Shown here: positions 1-8,156 of the stretch, in pieces | How positions within the stretch are numbered: the stretch's first letter is position 1 | Layout: each line of letters begins with the position of its first letter | DNA from: CAZNNH01 sp964574335 | Lineage (GTDB): Bacteria > Acidobacteriota > Vicinamibacteria > Fen-336 | Assembly (NCBI GenBank): GCA_964574335.1 | Contig: CAZNNH010000182.1 | Span: forward strand, 1 to 12,714 | Direction of reading: 5' to 3' | DNA: 12,714 nt | Translations under genes and position numbers: made by a program | The notes under the pieces: model-generated | What the model was told of the DNA's origin: nothing | Seen by the model: the letters and a program-made list of their open reading frames with translations, nothing else | Database searches by the model: none

Positions 1-60
1 CTGGCACGAGTGTTGGATACCCTTCCTGGCCCCGAACACGGCCCCGCCACGAGGTGAACC

Positions 61-2478
61 ATGAGCACGCTGCGTCAAGACCTGCGCCGCGCCGTCCGGT
101 TGCTGGCCAAGAGTCCCGGCCTGACGGCTTCCGCGATTCTTACCCTGGCGCTGGGGATCGGGGCCAACACCGCCATCTTCTCCGTCTTCTATACCGTGCT
201 GCTCCGGCCCTTGCCCTACCCGGAGCAGGATCGCCTGGTCTTCGTCCAGAGGCAGTCCGAGCAGTATCCCGGGAGCTCGCTCTGCTACCCGAGCTTTCTC
301 GACTGGCGCGAGCTCCAGACGAGCTTCACGGCGATCGGTCTGGCGCGTCCCAGGGAGCTCAGCTACGTCGGTGACAGCGAGACCGAACGGTTGAAGGGAG
401 CCAGCGCAACCTACGACCTCTTCACCGCGATCGGTGTCCCCCCGCTTCGCGGCCGGCTCTTCACCCCCGAAGACGACAGACCCGGAGCCGAACCCACCGT
501 GATCCTGCGCGCGAGCCTCTGGAGACGCCTCTTCGGCGAGCGCGACTCCGCCATCGGCCAGCGGATCCTCCTCTCCGGAGAGCCCCACACGATCATCGGC
601 GTCCTGCCGGACGAGCTCAAGATTCCGTTGGACGGCGCCGAGCTGTGGACGCCCTTCAGCCTCTCTCTCTCCGCCAACGATCCCAGCTACTTCTATGCCG
701 GTGACGCATACGGCTATGCCCGTCTGAAGCCGGGCGTCTCGATCGAGTCGGCGCGCTCCGCCATGCGGGCCCTCGCCGCGCAGCTCGAGAAGGAGCATCC
801 CACCGGAGGCTTCATCCCCACGCTTCTGCCTCTCTCCACGGCCGATGCCAGCCAGGTGCGCCCGGCGCTCTACCTGTTGCTGTCCGCGGCGGCCTTCGTT
901 CTCCTCATCGCCTGCGCCAACGTCGCCAATCTTCAGCTCGCCCGCGTCCACGCCCGGGCTCACGAGTTCACCGTGCGCCTCGCCCTCGGCTCCAGCCGCG
1001 GGCGTATCGTGCGGCAGCTCCTGGTCGAGAGCTCCCTCCTCGGCCTCCTGGGATGCGGCGCGGGCCTGATTCTCGCCTCCTGGCTGCTGCACACCCTACG
1101 GGCCGTGCTCTCTTCCGGCGCTTCACGCGTGAGTGAGGCCTCGCTGAGCGGCTGGGTGCTCGGCTTCACAGCCGTCGCGGGCCTTGTCACCAGCCTGGCC
1201 TCCGGGCTGGTGCCCGCGCTCCACGCGGGCCGGCAGGAGCTGCGCGACGCACTGGCCCAGGTCGGCCGGCTGACCGGCTCGGCGCACGGCAACCGCTGGC
1301 GCGCCGGGCTGATCGTCGGCGAGCTCGCGCTGACCAGCGTCCTGCTGGTCGGCGCAGGTCTCATGTTTCGCACGCTGGCCAACCTCCAGGGGGAGGACCT
1401 GGGCTTCAGGACCGAGCACCTGATCACCTTCGACTGGGTGCTCAGCGGAGCCCGATACCAGGACCCCGCGGTCCGAATCCAACTGGCCGATCGCGCTCTC
1501 GCGCGCCTGGCCGCGGTTTCTGGTGCCACCGGCGCCGGCCTTGCCGGCTCCCTGCCCCTCGAAGGCAGCACCGGCCACACTGTGTACTGCATCAAGGGGG
1601 CCCCCCCGTACCAGCCCGGAAAGGCACCGCCAACGGAGTACAACGTGGTTGGCGGGGACTTCTTTCGCACGCTGGGGATCCACCAGGTCGCCGGGCGCGG
1701 CTTCGATGCCCACGACGGCCGGCAGTCTCCGGGCGTCGTGATCGTCGACACGACCTTCGCCCAGAGGGAGTTCCCCGGGGAGAGCCCGATCGGCCAGCAC
1801 ATCTACCCTGGAGCGCAGCCCCCGCAGGACGAGGCCGGGTGGAGCGAGATCGTCGGCGTGGTCAGCCACGTCAACAGCCTGGGTCCCGCCCAGCTCTCAC
1901 GCCCGCAGATCTACTTCCCCAACACGCAAGCCGGCCTGGATGCCCTGCGCTTCGTCGTGCGCACCGACCTCGATCCGGCGACCCTGATGCCCTCGCTGCG
2001 CGCTGGGCTCCGCGAGGTGGCCAGCGACGTGTCGATCTCCAACGTCCAGACGATGGATCAGTTGTTCGCGTCGAACATCTCCGCCCAACGCCTGGTGCTG
2101 ACGCTGCTCGGGATCTTCGCGGCGCTCGCCCTGCTCCTTGCCGGCGTCGGCCTGTTCGGCGTGCTGAGCTACAGCGTCAGCCAGCGCACCCGCGAGATCG
2201 GCTTGCGCATGGCGCTCGGCAGCACGCCCCGCTCCGTGGTGAGGCTCGTGACGCAGCACGGACTGCGTCTCATGGGGGCCGGGCTGATACTCGGCCTCCT
2301 CGCGTCACTCGGTCTCACACGATTGCTCCGCAGCGCGCTCTTCGGCGTGACACCCTACGATGGGATCAGCTTCGCCGGGGGCGCGCTCATGCTCGCCGGC
2401 ATCGGCCTGCTCGCGTGCTGGCTTGCCGCCCGACGTGCGGCCCAGGTCGACCCGGTGGTGGCGCTGCGAGGCGAGTGA
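61..2478 (+). CDS. ADOP-type duplicated ABC permease (MacB/FtsX family)
   Basis: An 805-residue inner-membrane protein built from two MacB-periplasmic-domain plus FtsX units in tandem, about twice the length of an ordinary MacB permease. Visible: a helix at about residues 22-47 directly after the 'LLAKSPGLTA' N-terminus typical of ADOP proteins; a helix at 270-290; the cytoplasmic FtsX signature EFTVRLALGS near 302; the start of the second unit near 415-437; a helix at about 681-703; the second FtsX signature QRTREIGLRMALGS at 708-721; and the usual C-terminal end PVVALRGE. The ATG at 61 is chosen because GAGGTG lies 4 nt upstream and the N-terminus matches the family. No ATP-binding domain is fused and none is adjacent, as is usual for these 'orphan' permeases. 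The family is thought to act in export or envelope stress, but the substrate is unknown. Family assignment is firm; function is not. Confidence 0.93.
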   Translation: MSTLRQDLRRAVRLLAKSPGLTASAILTLALGIGANTAIFSVFYTVLLRPLPYPEQDRLVFVQRQSEQYPGSSLCYPSFLDWRELQTSFTAIGLARPRELSYVGDSETERLKGASATYDLFTAIGVPPLRGRLFTPEDDRPGAEPTVILRASLWRRLFGERDSAIGQRILLSGEPHTIIGVLPDELKIPLDGAELWTPFSLSLSANDPSYFYAGDAYGYARLKPGVSIESARSAMRALAAQLEKEHPTGGFIPTLLPLSTADASQVRPALYLLLSAAAFVLLIACANVANLQLARVHARAHEFTVRLALGSSRGRIVRQLLVESSLLGLLGCGAGLILASWLLHTLRAVLSSGASRVSEASLSGWVLGFTAVAGLVTSLASGLVPALHAGRQELRDALAQVGRLTGSAHGNRWRAGLIVGELALTSVLLVGAGLMFRTLANLQGEDLGFRTEHLITFDWVLSGARYQDPAVRIQLADRALARLAAVSGATGAGLAGSLPLEGSTGHTVYCIKGAPPYQPGKAPPTEYNVVGGDFFRTLGIHQVAGRGFDAHDGRQSPGVVIVDTTFAQREFPGESPIGQHIYPGAQPPQDEAGWSEIVGVVSHVNSLGPAQLSRPQIYFPNTQAGLDALRFVVRTDLDPATLMPSLRAGLREVASDVSISNVQTMDQLFASNISAQRLVLTLLGIFAALALLLAGVGLFGVLSYSVSQRTREIGLRMALGSTPRSVVRLVTQHGLRLMGAGLILGLLASLGLTRLLRSALFGVTPYDGISFAGGALMLAGIGLLACWLAARRAAQVDPVVALRGE

Positions 2479-2505
2479 AGACGCGGGTCACCGGCCGGCC
2501 GCCGG

Positions 2506-2605
2506 NNNNNNNNNNNNNNNNNNNNNNNNNNNNNNNNNNNNNNNNNNNNNNNNNNNNNNNNNNNNNNNNNNNNNNNNNNNNNNNNNNNNNNNNNNNNNNN
2601 NNNNN
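2506..2605. other. Assembly gap (100 Ns)
   Basis: Exactly 100 consecutive Ns, the conventional placeholder for a scaffold gap of unknown length. It starts 27 bases after the stop of the ADOP permease and interrupts the 3' part of the antitoxin gene reading from the right. Any gene predicted through it is unreliable, and the two flanks are linked only by scaffolding. Confidence 0.98.
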
Positions 2606-2926
2606 GGCACACCCGTGTTCGTCGGCATCACTCCCCTCCGCCGTGCCGCTTCCGCCGCAACCTCTACGAAGCCGCCTCGACGGCACCACCGGCGAGCTAC
2701 TCGAGGCCCGGGCGCTCGGTCCGGAGGTCAGGGCTGGCTCGGCGGGCGCGATGTCCTTGGGGCGGCGAGTGGCCCGGCGCACCTCGAGCGGCGCTTCCGT
2801 TTCGATCGGGACGATGCGCGCGATCGGTGTCTCCCGGTCGAGAACGGTCAGCGAACGCCCGCGGCGCACCTTCCGCAGGTGCTCGCTCAGGTGAGCCTTC
2901 AGCTCGGCAATCCGGACGCTTGCCAT
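2606..2926 (-). CDS. Phd/YefM-family antitoxin, 3' end lost in gap
   Basis: Starts MASVRIAELKAHLSEHL, followed by RKVRRGRSLTVLDRETPIA and RIVPIE. This is the N-terminal DNA-binding and dimerisation pattern of type II Phd/YefM antitoxins ('vsiaeLKahLSeyLrrVrrGesvvVtdRgrPvArlvP'). Family members are usually 75-95 residues. Here the frame stays open with no stop to the edge of the N gap (107 codons), and the part after about residue 68 is Ser/Arg-rich and unlike a family C-terminus, so a frameshift or sequencing error near 2710 is possible. The ATG at 2926 is chosen because the family motif begins there; no good ribosome site is seen. The toxin, probably PIN/VapC-like, would lie downstream in the gap and is not visible. 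The known role of the family is to neutralise its toxin and repress its own operon. Confidence 0.8.
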
Positions 2927-2953
2927 GACCTGATTGGTCCACTTCTGGTCATG
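2924..2953. promoter_or_regulatory. 30-bp dyad over antitoxin start, candidate operator
   Basis: The arms CATGACCTGA (2924-2933) and TCTGGTCATG (2944-2953) form an inverted repeat with 9 of 10 positions paired, and a small palindrome TGGTCCA (2935-2941) lies at its centre. The dyad covers the antitoxin start codon, where Phd/VapB-type antitoxins commonly bind to repress their operon. A further GGTCA at 2956-2960 repeats half of the arm. Operator function is inferred. Confidence 0.5.
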
Positions 2954-3075
2954 TCGGTCAGACAACGACACTGCTGCGCCAGCACGCAGCCAACGCGCCG
3001 CCTGTGGGGTGCCGGCGGTCGCCCCGAAGCGTACACTGTGACCCGACCGTGAACCGAGAACCCAAGGAGAGCCCG

Positions 3076-4848
3076 ATGAAGCGCACCCTGTCGTGGGCCG
3101 CCCTGGCCGTGGCCGCTTCCCTCGCCGTCCCCCTCGCCGCCGCGGCCCCCACGGAAGGCGAGAAGCTCCACCAGATCTTCCAGGACCAGTGGGAGTGGGA
3201 GCTCCAGGAAAACCCCATCCGCGCCACCTTCGTGGGGGACCCCCGCTACGGCGACCGGGTCCCCGACATGTCGTTCGAGGCCATCGAGCGACGTGATCGA
3301 CACGCAAACGAGCTCAAGGCCAGGCTGGAGACCATCGACTACCCGGCGCTCTCCGACGACGACAAGCTGCACTACGACCTCTTCCTCCTCGACGTGGACC
3401 AGGAGATCGAGGGCCAGCGGTTCCACGGCGAGCTGATGCCCATCAACCAGATGGGCGGGCTGCATTCGCGGATGGCCGACCTGGCCCAGATGACGCCCAA
3501 GTTCACGGCCCAGCAGGTCGACGACCTGCTGACCCGTCTCGACCAGGTGCCGGTGCTGGTGGACCAGATGGTCGCCCTCATGCAGAAGGGGCTGGAGGAG
3601 GGGCTCACCCCCCCCAGGGTCAGCCTGGCCGGTGTGGCCGAGCAGATGTCGGTGCAGATCACGGACGACCCGACCAAGAGCCCGGTCTACGGCGCCGCGG
3701 TCGGGGCCCTCCCGGCGTCGATCCCGGAGGCCGAGCAGGAGCGGCTGCGGGCTCGGGCCCGCGAGGTGGTGGCGAAGTCGGTGATCCCGGCCCTCCGGAA
3801 GCTCCACTCCTTCTGGGTCGACACCTACTACCCGCGATGCCGGGAAGCGGTCGGGCTCTCGGCCCTTCCCGACGGCGCCGCCTGGTACGCCTACCGGATC
3901 CAGGTCGAGACCACCACCCCGCTCACCGCCGAGGAGATCCACCAGATCGGGCTCCGCGAGGTCGCGCGCATCCGCGGCGAGATGGAGGCGGTCAAGGCCG
4001 AGACCGGCTTCGACGGCTCGCTCCAGCAGTTCTTCACCTTCCTGCGCACCGACCCGCGCTTCTTCTACACCGACGCCGAGGAGCTGCTCCGCGACTATCG
4101 CGACATCGCCAAGCGCATCGACCCCGAGCTGGTCAAGCTGTTCGGGAAGCTCCCGCGCCTCCCCTACGGGGTGATCCCGGTACCCAAGCACTCGGAGAAG
4201 ACCCAGACCACGGCCTACTATCAGCCGGGAAACCTCCAGGCGGGACGGCCCGGCTACTTCTTCGCCAACACCTACGACCTGAAGTCCCGGCCGAAGTGGG
4301 AGATGGAGGCCCTCACCGCCCACGAGGCGGTCCCCGGTCACCACCTGCAGATCTCGCTGGCCCACGAGCTCGAGGGCGTGCCCCGCTTCCGCCGCTTCGG
4401 CGGCCACACCGCCTTCGTCGAGGGCTGGGGCCTCTACTCCGAGTCTCTCGGTCCCACCCTCGGCCTCTACCAGGACCCGTACTCCCGCTTCGGCCAGCTC
4501 ACCTACGAGATGTGGCGGGCCATCCGGCTGGTGGTGGACACCGGCATCCACGCCCAGGGGTGGACCCGGCAGCAGGCCATCGACTACTTCATGGAGAACG
4601 CCGGCAAGACCGAGCACGACATCACCGTCGAGGTGGACCGCTACATCGTCTGGCCGGGCCAGGCCCTGGCCTACAAGATCGGCGAGCTGAAGATCAAGGA
4701 GCTGCGTCGCTACGCCGAGGAGCAGCTCGGCGAGGCGTTCGACGTGCGCGGCTTCCACGACACCGTCCTCGGGGCCGGAGCGATCCCGCTCAACATCCTG
4801 GAGAAGCGGGTCAAGGCCTGGGTGAGCCAGGTCAAGGCCGGGTCCTAG
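3076..4848 (+). CDS. DUF885-family exported putative metallopeptidase
   Basis: A 590-residue protein of the DUF885 family. It starts with a clear signal peptide: Met-Lys-Arg, a hydrophobic stretch at about residues 5-22 and an Ala-rich cleavage region near 22-24, so it is probably periplasmic or secreted. The conserved metal-site-like motif HEAVPGHHLQ is at 416-425, an HExxxGH arrangement rather than classical HExxH. It is followed by EGWGLYSES at 449-457, whose Glu residues could supply a further ligand. Family members are generally taken to be metal-dependent peptidases, but the substrate here is unknown. The ATG at 3076 is chosen over in-frame codons back to 3004 because AAGGAGA lies 5 nt upstream and the signal peptide begins there. 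The gene stands alone, divergent from the antitoxin, so 2927-3075 must hold the control region for both. Length and motifs look intact. Confidence 0.9.
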   Translation: MKRTLSWAALAVAASLAVPLAAAAPTEGEKLHQIFQDQWEWELQENPIRATFVGDPRYGDRVPDMSFEAIERRDRHANELKARLETIDYPALSDDDKLHYDLFLLDVDQEIEGQRFHGELMPINQMGGLHSRMADLAQMTPKFTAQQVDDLLTRLDQVPVLVDQMVALMQKGLEEGLTPPRVSLAGVAEQMSVQITDDPTKSPVYGAAVGALPASIPEAEQERLRARAREVVAKSVIPALRKLHSFWVDTYYPRCREAVGLSALPDGAAWYAYRIQVETTTPLTAEEIHQIGLREVARIRGEMEAVKAETGFDGSLQQFFTFLRTDPRFFYTDAEELLRDYRDIAKRIDPELVKLFGKLPRLPYGVIPVPKHSEKTQTTAYYQPGNLQAGRPGYFFANTYDLKSRPKWEMEALTAHEAVPGHHLQISLAHELEGVPRFRRFGGHTAFVEGWGLYSESLGPTLGLYQDPYSRFGQLTYEMWRAIRLVVDTGIHAQGWTRQQAIDYFMENAGKTEHDITVEVDRYIVWPGQALAYKIGELKIKELRRYAEEQLGEAFDVRGFHDTVLGAGAIPLNILEKRVKAWVSQVKAGS

Positions 4849-4952
4849 GCCCGGTCGGCCCTACGCGGCGCCGGAGGATCCCGTGACGCATCGGGCAGGA
4901 GCGCTGGTTCAAGGAAGCGGGGCTCGGTCAACGAGGGAGCGGAGGCGACGCG

Positions 4953-6023
4953 ATGGCAACCATCGACAAGAACGCACCCGTCATGGTGACGGGCGCCACG
5001 GGATACGTGGCCGGCTGGCTGGTCAAGAAGCTGCTGGACGAGGCACACACCGTCCACGCCACGGTGCGCGATCCGCAGGACCCGGCCAAGCTGCGTTTCC
5101 TGAACGCCCTGGCCGACGGATCCCCGGGCTCGATCCGCTACTTCCGGGCCGACCTGCTGGAGCCCGGCTCCTACGCCGAGGCGATGAAGGGGTGCGAGCT
5201 GGCCTTCCACACCGCGTCGCCTTTTCGCATCGGCGTCAAGGACCCGGTGAAGGAGCTGATCGAGCCGGCCCAGCTCGGGACCCGGAACGTGCTCGAGCAG
5301 GCCAACCAGACCCCGTCGGTCAAGCGGGTGGTGGTGACCAGCAGTTGCGCCGCCATCGGCGGCGACAACGCCGACCTCCGGAAGACGCCGCACGGCGTCT
5401 TCACCGAGGAGGTCTGGAACACCAGCTCCTCGCTGGAGCACCAACCCTACTCCTACTCCAAGACCCTGGCCGAGCGCGAGGCCTGGGCGATCCACGGCCG
5501 GCAGGACCGCTGGGACCTGGTCACGGTCAACCCCAGCCTGGTGCTGGGCCCCGGCATCAACCCCGACGGCACCTCGGAGAGCTTCACGATCCTGAGGCAG
5601 CTCGGTGACGGGACGATGAAGGCCGGCGTCCCCCGCTGGGGCTTCGGCATCGTCGACGTGCGGGACCTGGCCGACGTCCACTACCGTGCCGGCTTCACGC
5701 CGGCGGCCCAGGGCCGCTACATCGCCTCCGGCCACGACTCGGATCTGGCCGACGTGGCGGCCCTGCTCCGCAAGCACTTCGGCGACCGCTACCCGATCCC
5801 CGCCCGCACCCTGCCCAAGTGGCTGGTCTGGCTGGTCGGTCCGCTGGCCAACAGGGCCATGACCCGCAAGGTGATCCGCCGCAACCTCGGCCTGCCCTGG
5901 ATCGGGGACAACGGCAAGGGGGTGCGCGAGCTGGGCCTGACCTATCGCCCGCTGGAGACGACCGTGATCGACTTCTTCCTGCAGATGGCGGACCAGGGCG
6001 CGTTCGCGGCCACCAAGCCGTAG
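4953..6023 (+). CDS. NAD(P)-dependent epimerase/dehydratase-like reductase (extended SDR, DFR-like)
   Basis: A 356-residue cytoplasmic oxidoreductase of the extended short-chain dehydrogenase family, closest in pattern to dihydroflavonol-4-reductase-like and aldehyde reductases. The nucleotide-binding motif TGATGYVAGW is at residues 13-22; the third Gly of the usual GxxGxxG is Ala20, as in many DFR-like enzymes. The catalytic region shows VVTSS (127-131) and YSYSK (Tyr166, Lys170), giving the Ser-Tyr-Lys set, followed by VNPSLVLGPG. The family usually reduces a carbonyl on a small molecule with NADPH; the substrate cannot be read from the sequence. The ATG at 4953 has GGAGG 7 nt upstream. It lies 104 nt after the DUF885 gene on the same strand and may be co-transcribed, though no functional link is evident. 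The next gene is convergent. Confidence 0.9.
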   Translation: MATIDKNAPVMVTGATGYVAGWLVKKLLDEAHTVHATVRDPQDPAKLRFLNALADGSPGSIRYFRADLLEPGSYAEAMKGCELAFHTASPFRIGVKDPVKELIEPAQLGTRNVLEQANQTPSVKRVVVTSSCAAIGGDNADLRKTPHGVFTEEVWNTSSSLEHQPYSYSKTLAEREAWAIHGRQDRWDLVTVNPSLVLGPGINPDGTSESFTILRQLGDGTMKAGVPRWGFGIVDVRDLADVHYRAGFTPAAQGRYIASGHDSDLADVAALLRKHFGDRYPIPARTLPKWLVWLVGPLANRAMTRKVIRRNLGLPWIGDNGKGVRELGLTYRPLETTVIDFFLQMADQGAFAATKP

Positions 6024-6143
6024 CCTCGACCAGGGCGCCGACGGGCGCGAGCGACGCGAGCCTTCGGACGCATCTGTGCCGCCATCGTGGTGAAGGGACG
6101 CAAGGCGAGGGGGAGAGGAGTAGGAGCGCGCGCCCCGCGGCGG

Positions 6144-6827
6144 TCAGCCGGCCTGGGCCTCGAACACCAGGAAGTACTGGTAGGGGAGGAAGGTGTGCTC
6201 CTGGACCAGGCGAAAGCCGCCCGCCGACATCTGGGCGATCAGGTCCTCGCGCGCGACCTTCATCTCCGGCGGCGGGCCGACGGGAAGGTCCTGCTTCTTG
6301 AAGTCGATCACGATCACCTGGCCGCCGGGCTCGAGCGAGGCGCGGATCCGGTCCAGGTAGCCGGCCGGGTTTTCGATGTGGTGCCAGGTGTCCACGATCA
6401 GGAATCGGTCGACCGGCTCCGGGAGCAGCGGGTCGTCGGGCTCGGCGAGCAGGACGTGGACGTTCCGGAGCCCGGCGGCGCGCACGCGCCGGTTGAGGTA
6501 GCGCACCATCGAGGGGTCCACGTCCACGCCGTACACCCGGCCGGTCTCGCCGACGCTCTTCGCCAGTCGTAGCGTGAAGTAGCCCGAGCCCGACCCAATG
6601 TCGGCGATCACCTCCCCCGGTCGCAGCGCCAGGGCGGCGATCACCTGGTCAGGCCTCTGATACGCATCCCGCCCCGGATCCTCCAGCATCGCGATGTACG
6701 CCTTCGGATCCTGATGAAGGCGGTGCATCTCGGCGTGGGAGCGGGGAGTCGTGTCCTGGGCGGGCGCGGGCGCGGCCACCGCCATGGTCAGGCAGAGACA
6801 CACACCGAGCCCGAGGTCCTGGCTCAT
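6144..6827 (-). CDS. Class I SAM-dependent methyltransferase with possible export signal
   Basis: A 227-residue protein with a Rossmann-type methyltransferase core. Motif I, VIADIGSGSGYF, is at 73-84 (Asp76 and Gly78/80/82 of DxGxGxG); the acidic post-I residue is in YGVDVDP near Asp102; DTWHHIENP is at 146-154; and the C-terminal sheet includes GGQVIVIDF at 168-176. A hydrophobic, Ala/Pro-rich segment (about residues 6-24, ending PAPAQ) precedes the domain and looks like a signal peptide, although the extreme N-terminus lacks the usual Lys/Arg. The segment ending HAEMHRLHQDPKAY occurs in a recurring group of such proteins. The ATG at 6827 is the only start in a plausible place: upstream in-frame sequence belongs to the KamA gene, and the ribosome site is poor (GGGGCG). 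It starts 11 nt after the KamA-like gene, so translational coupling is likely. The methyl acceptor is unknown. Confidence 0.88.
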   Translation of the reverse strand: MSQDLGLGVCLCLTMAVAAPAPAQDTTPRSHAEMHRLHQDPKAYIAMLEDPGRDAYQRPDQVIAALALRPGEVIADIGSGSGYFTLRLAKSVGETGRVYGVDVDPSMVRYLNRRVRAAGLRNVHVLLAEPDDPLLPEPVDRFLIVDTWHHIENPAGYLDRIRASLEPGGQVIVIDFKKQDLPVGPPPEMKVAREDLIAQMSAGGFRLVQEHTFLPYQYFLVFEAQAG

Positions 6828-6838
6828 CCCAGGCGCCC

Positions 6839-8032
6839 CTACTCGGGTCCGAAGGTCAGGTCGAGCAACGGAGAAGGCGGCACGTCGGCCGCGTCGGCGT
6901 TGACCGGCTCCAGCTCGTCGAGCCAGTAGGCCTCGTCGTTGCGATGGTAGACCATGAACTTGCTGCGGTTGGCCGGGTCCTTGGCGCGGTGGTAGCGGAG
7001 GAAGATGTAACGGTCGGTCACGCCCAGGACCTCGACCTTGCCGGTCTCGTGAGACATCACGAACCGGGCGCGCCGGGCCAGACCCGAGCCCCGGCGCCGA
7101 GCCTCGTCGAAGATCTGGAAGCCGCGCACCAGGGGAACCTCGTAGGGCTGGTTGCCGGCGGTGAGCCGACCCTGGAACACGTAGTAGGGGGGGCAGCCGA
7201 TCCACGACAGCTTCTGGAACAGCTCGGCGAGGACTTCCGGGTCGTCGTTGATGCCCTTGATCATCGGGCACTGGTTGGCGCAGATCACACCGTTCTTGAT
7301 GAAGCAGTCGATCCCCTCGACCGCCACCTCGGTCAGCTCCCGAGGGTGGTCGAAGTGGGCGATCAGGTAGATCCGGCGCATCGGCTCCGAGTACTTCCTG
7401 AAGGCGGCCTGGAGCTCCTGGTCGCGCAGGAAGCGGAACGGGTCGAAGGCCGGCATCTTGGAGCCGATCCGGATGATCCTGACGTGGGGGATCTCCCGTA
7501 GCGCCTCGAGGATCTGGATGAGCCGGCTGGTGCCCAGCAGCAGCGGGTCACCGCCGGTCAGCAGAACGTTGGAGATCGCCGGGTTGTCGGCAATGTAGCG
7601 CAGGCCCTCGCTGACGTCGAGGCTGACCTCGTCGTTGTCGTTCATGAAGAGACGCTTGCGGAAGCAGTAGCGGCAGTAGGCGCCGCAGACCTCGTTGCAC
7701 AGGAGGAGCACCGTGTGGGGGTACTTGTGCTGCACCCCCCGAGCCACCGTGACCAGCGACTCCTTGCTGGCGTCCAGGTCGCCCCAGTCGCTGAGCTCCT
7801 CCTCGCGAGGGATGATGAGCTGGCGGATCGGGTCGTCGGGGTCGCTCCAGTCGATGAGGCCGAGATAGTAGTCGTTGGCGCGGAAGGCGTAGCGCTGGGC
7901 GACCGCCTTCAGCTTCTCCCGCTCGGCGGCGGGGATGTTCGGGATCCGGTCGATCGCGGTGATGTACTTGACCCGACGTGCGCCGGCGCTGCCGGGCCTG
8001 TCGAGGACACCGCTCGTGGCCATCTGCTCCAT
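6839..8032 (-). CDS. KamA-family radical SAM, PLP-dependent aminomutase-like protein
   Basis: A 397-residue homologue of lysine 2,3-aminomutase. The radical SAM iron-sulfur motif CGAYCRYC supplies Cys116, Cys120 and Cys123, followed by FRKR, in which Arg125 matches the substrate-carboxylate Arg134 of clostridial KamA. The family motif LTGGDPLLL is at 158-166, NQCPMIKGIND at 253-263, and SHETGK at 327-332, where Lys332 is the likely PLP-binding lysine (KamA Lys337). The two Asp residues that hold the lysine side-chain ammonium in KamA (Asp293, Asp330) are replaced by Arg289 and about Ser327, so lysine is an unlikely substrate. EpmB, which modifies EF-P, is a related alternative, but no EF-P gene is nearby. 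The ATG at 8032 has GGAGG 6 nt upstream. First gene of a two-gene unit with the methyltransferase. Family assignment is firm; the reaction is unknown. Confidence 0.9.
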   Translation of the reverse strand: MEQMATSGVLDRPGSAGARRVKYITAIDRIPNIPAAEREKLKAVAQRYAFRANDYYLGLIDWSDPDDPIRQLIIPREEELSDWGDLDASKESLVTVARGVQHKYPHTVLLLCNEVCGAYCRYCFRKRLFMNDNDEVSLDVSEGLRYIADNPAISNVLLTGGDPLLLGTSRLIQILEALREIPHVRIIRIGSKMPAFDPFRFLRDQELQAAFRKYSEPMRRIYLIAHFDHPRELTEVAVEGIDCFIKNGVICANQCPMIKGINDDPEVLAELFQKLSWIGCPPYYVFQGRLTAGNQPYEVPLVRGFQIFDEARRRGSGLARRARFVMSHETGKVEVLGVTDRYIFLRYHRAKDPANRSKFMVYHRNDEAYWLDELEPVNADAADVPPSPLLDLTFGPE

Positions 8033-8038
8033 GGGGCA

Positions 8039-8067
8039 CCTCCGTTCAGCAGCTCCGCTCGCGGAGG
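8039..8067 (-). promoter_or_regulatory. Leader of KamA-like gene with two alternative hairpins at the ribosome site
   Basis: Read on the minus strand, CCUCCG (8067-8062) can pair with CGGAGG of the Shine-Dalgarno sequence (8044-8039), hiding it. Part of the same arm, CUCCG, can instead pair with the nearby CGGAG (8057-8053) across a four-base CGAG loop, leaving the ribosome site free. The two folds exclude each other. The pairing is directly visible, but a regulatory role is inference and short GC-rich pairings arise by chance. Confidence 0.3.
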
Positions 8068-8156
8068 CTCGGGGGTCCGGTGGTTGCCGCCCCCCGGCGA
8101 GGGGCGAGACGAGGGGTGGAGAGACGCCCCCCCACTCCCCTCTGCGATTCCTGTTT

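Noticed and set aside
3032..3037. TACACT as a -10 element for the DUF885 gene
   Set aside because: Only 4 of 6 consensus bases and no recognisable -35 at 16-18 nt.
2387..3307. A 306-codon minus-strand frame containing the antitoxin
   Set aside because: It reads through the N gap and far upstream of the conserved Phd start; only the part from 2926 to the gap is supported.
2899..4758. A 619-codon minus-strand open frame opposite the DUF885 gene
   Set aside because: Low-complexity Leu/Gly/Val/Glu/Asp-rich translation with no family motif; the opposite strand has a signal peptide, a ribosome site and conserved motifs.
6035..6048. Hairpin GCGCC-GACG-GGCGC between the convergent reductase and methyltransferase genes
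   Set aside because: Only 5 bp with no T-run on either strand; such pairings are common at this GC content, so not called a terminator.
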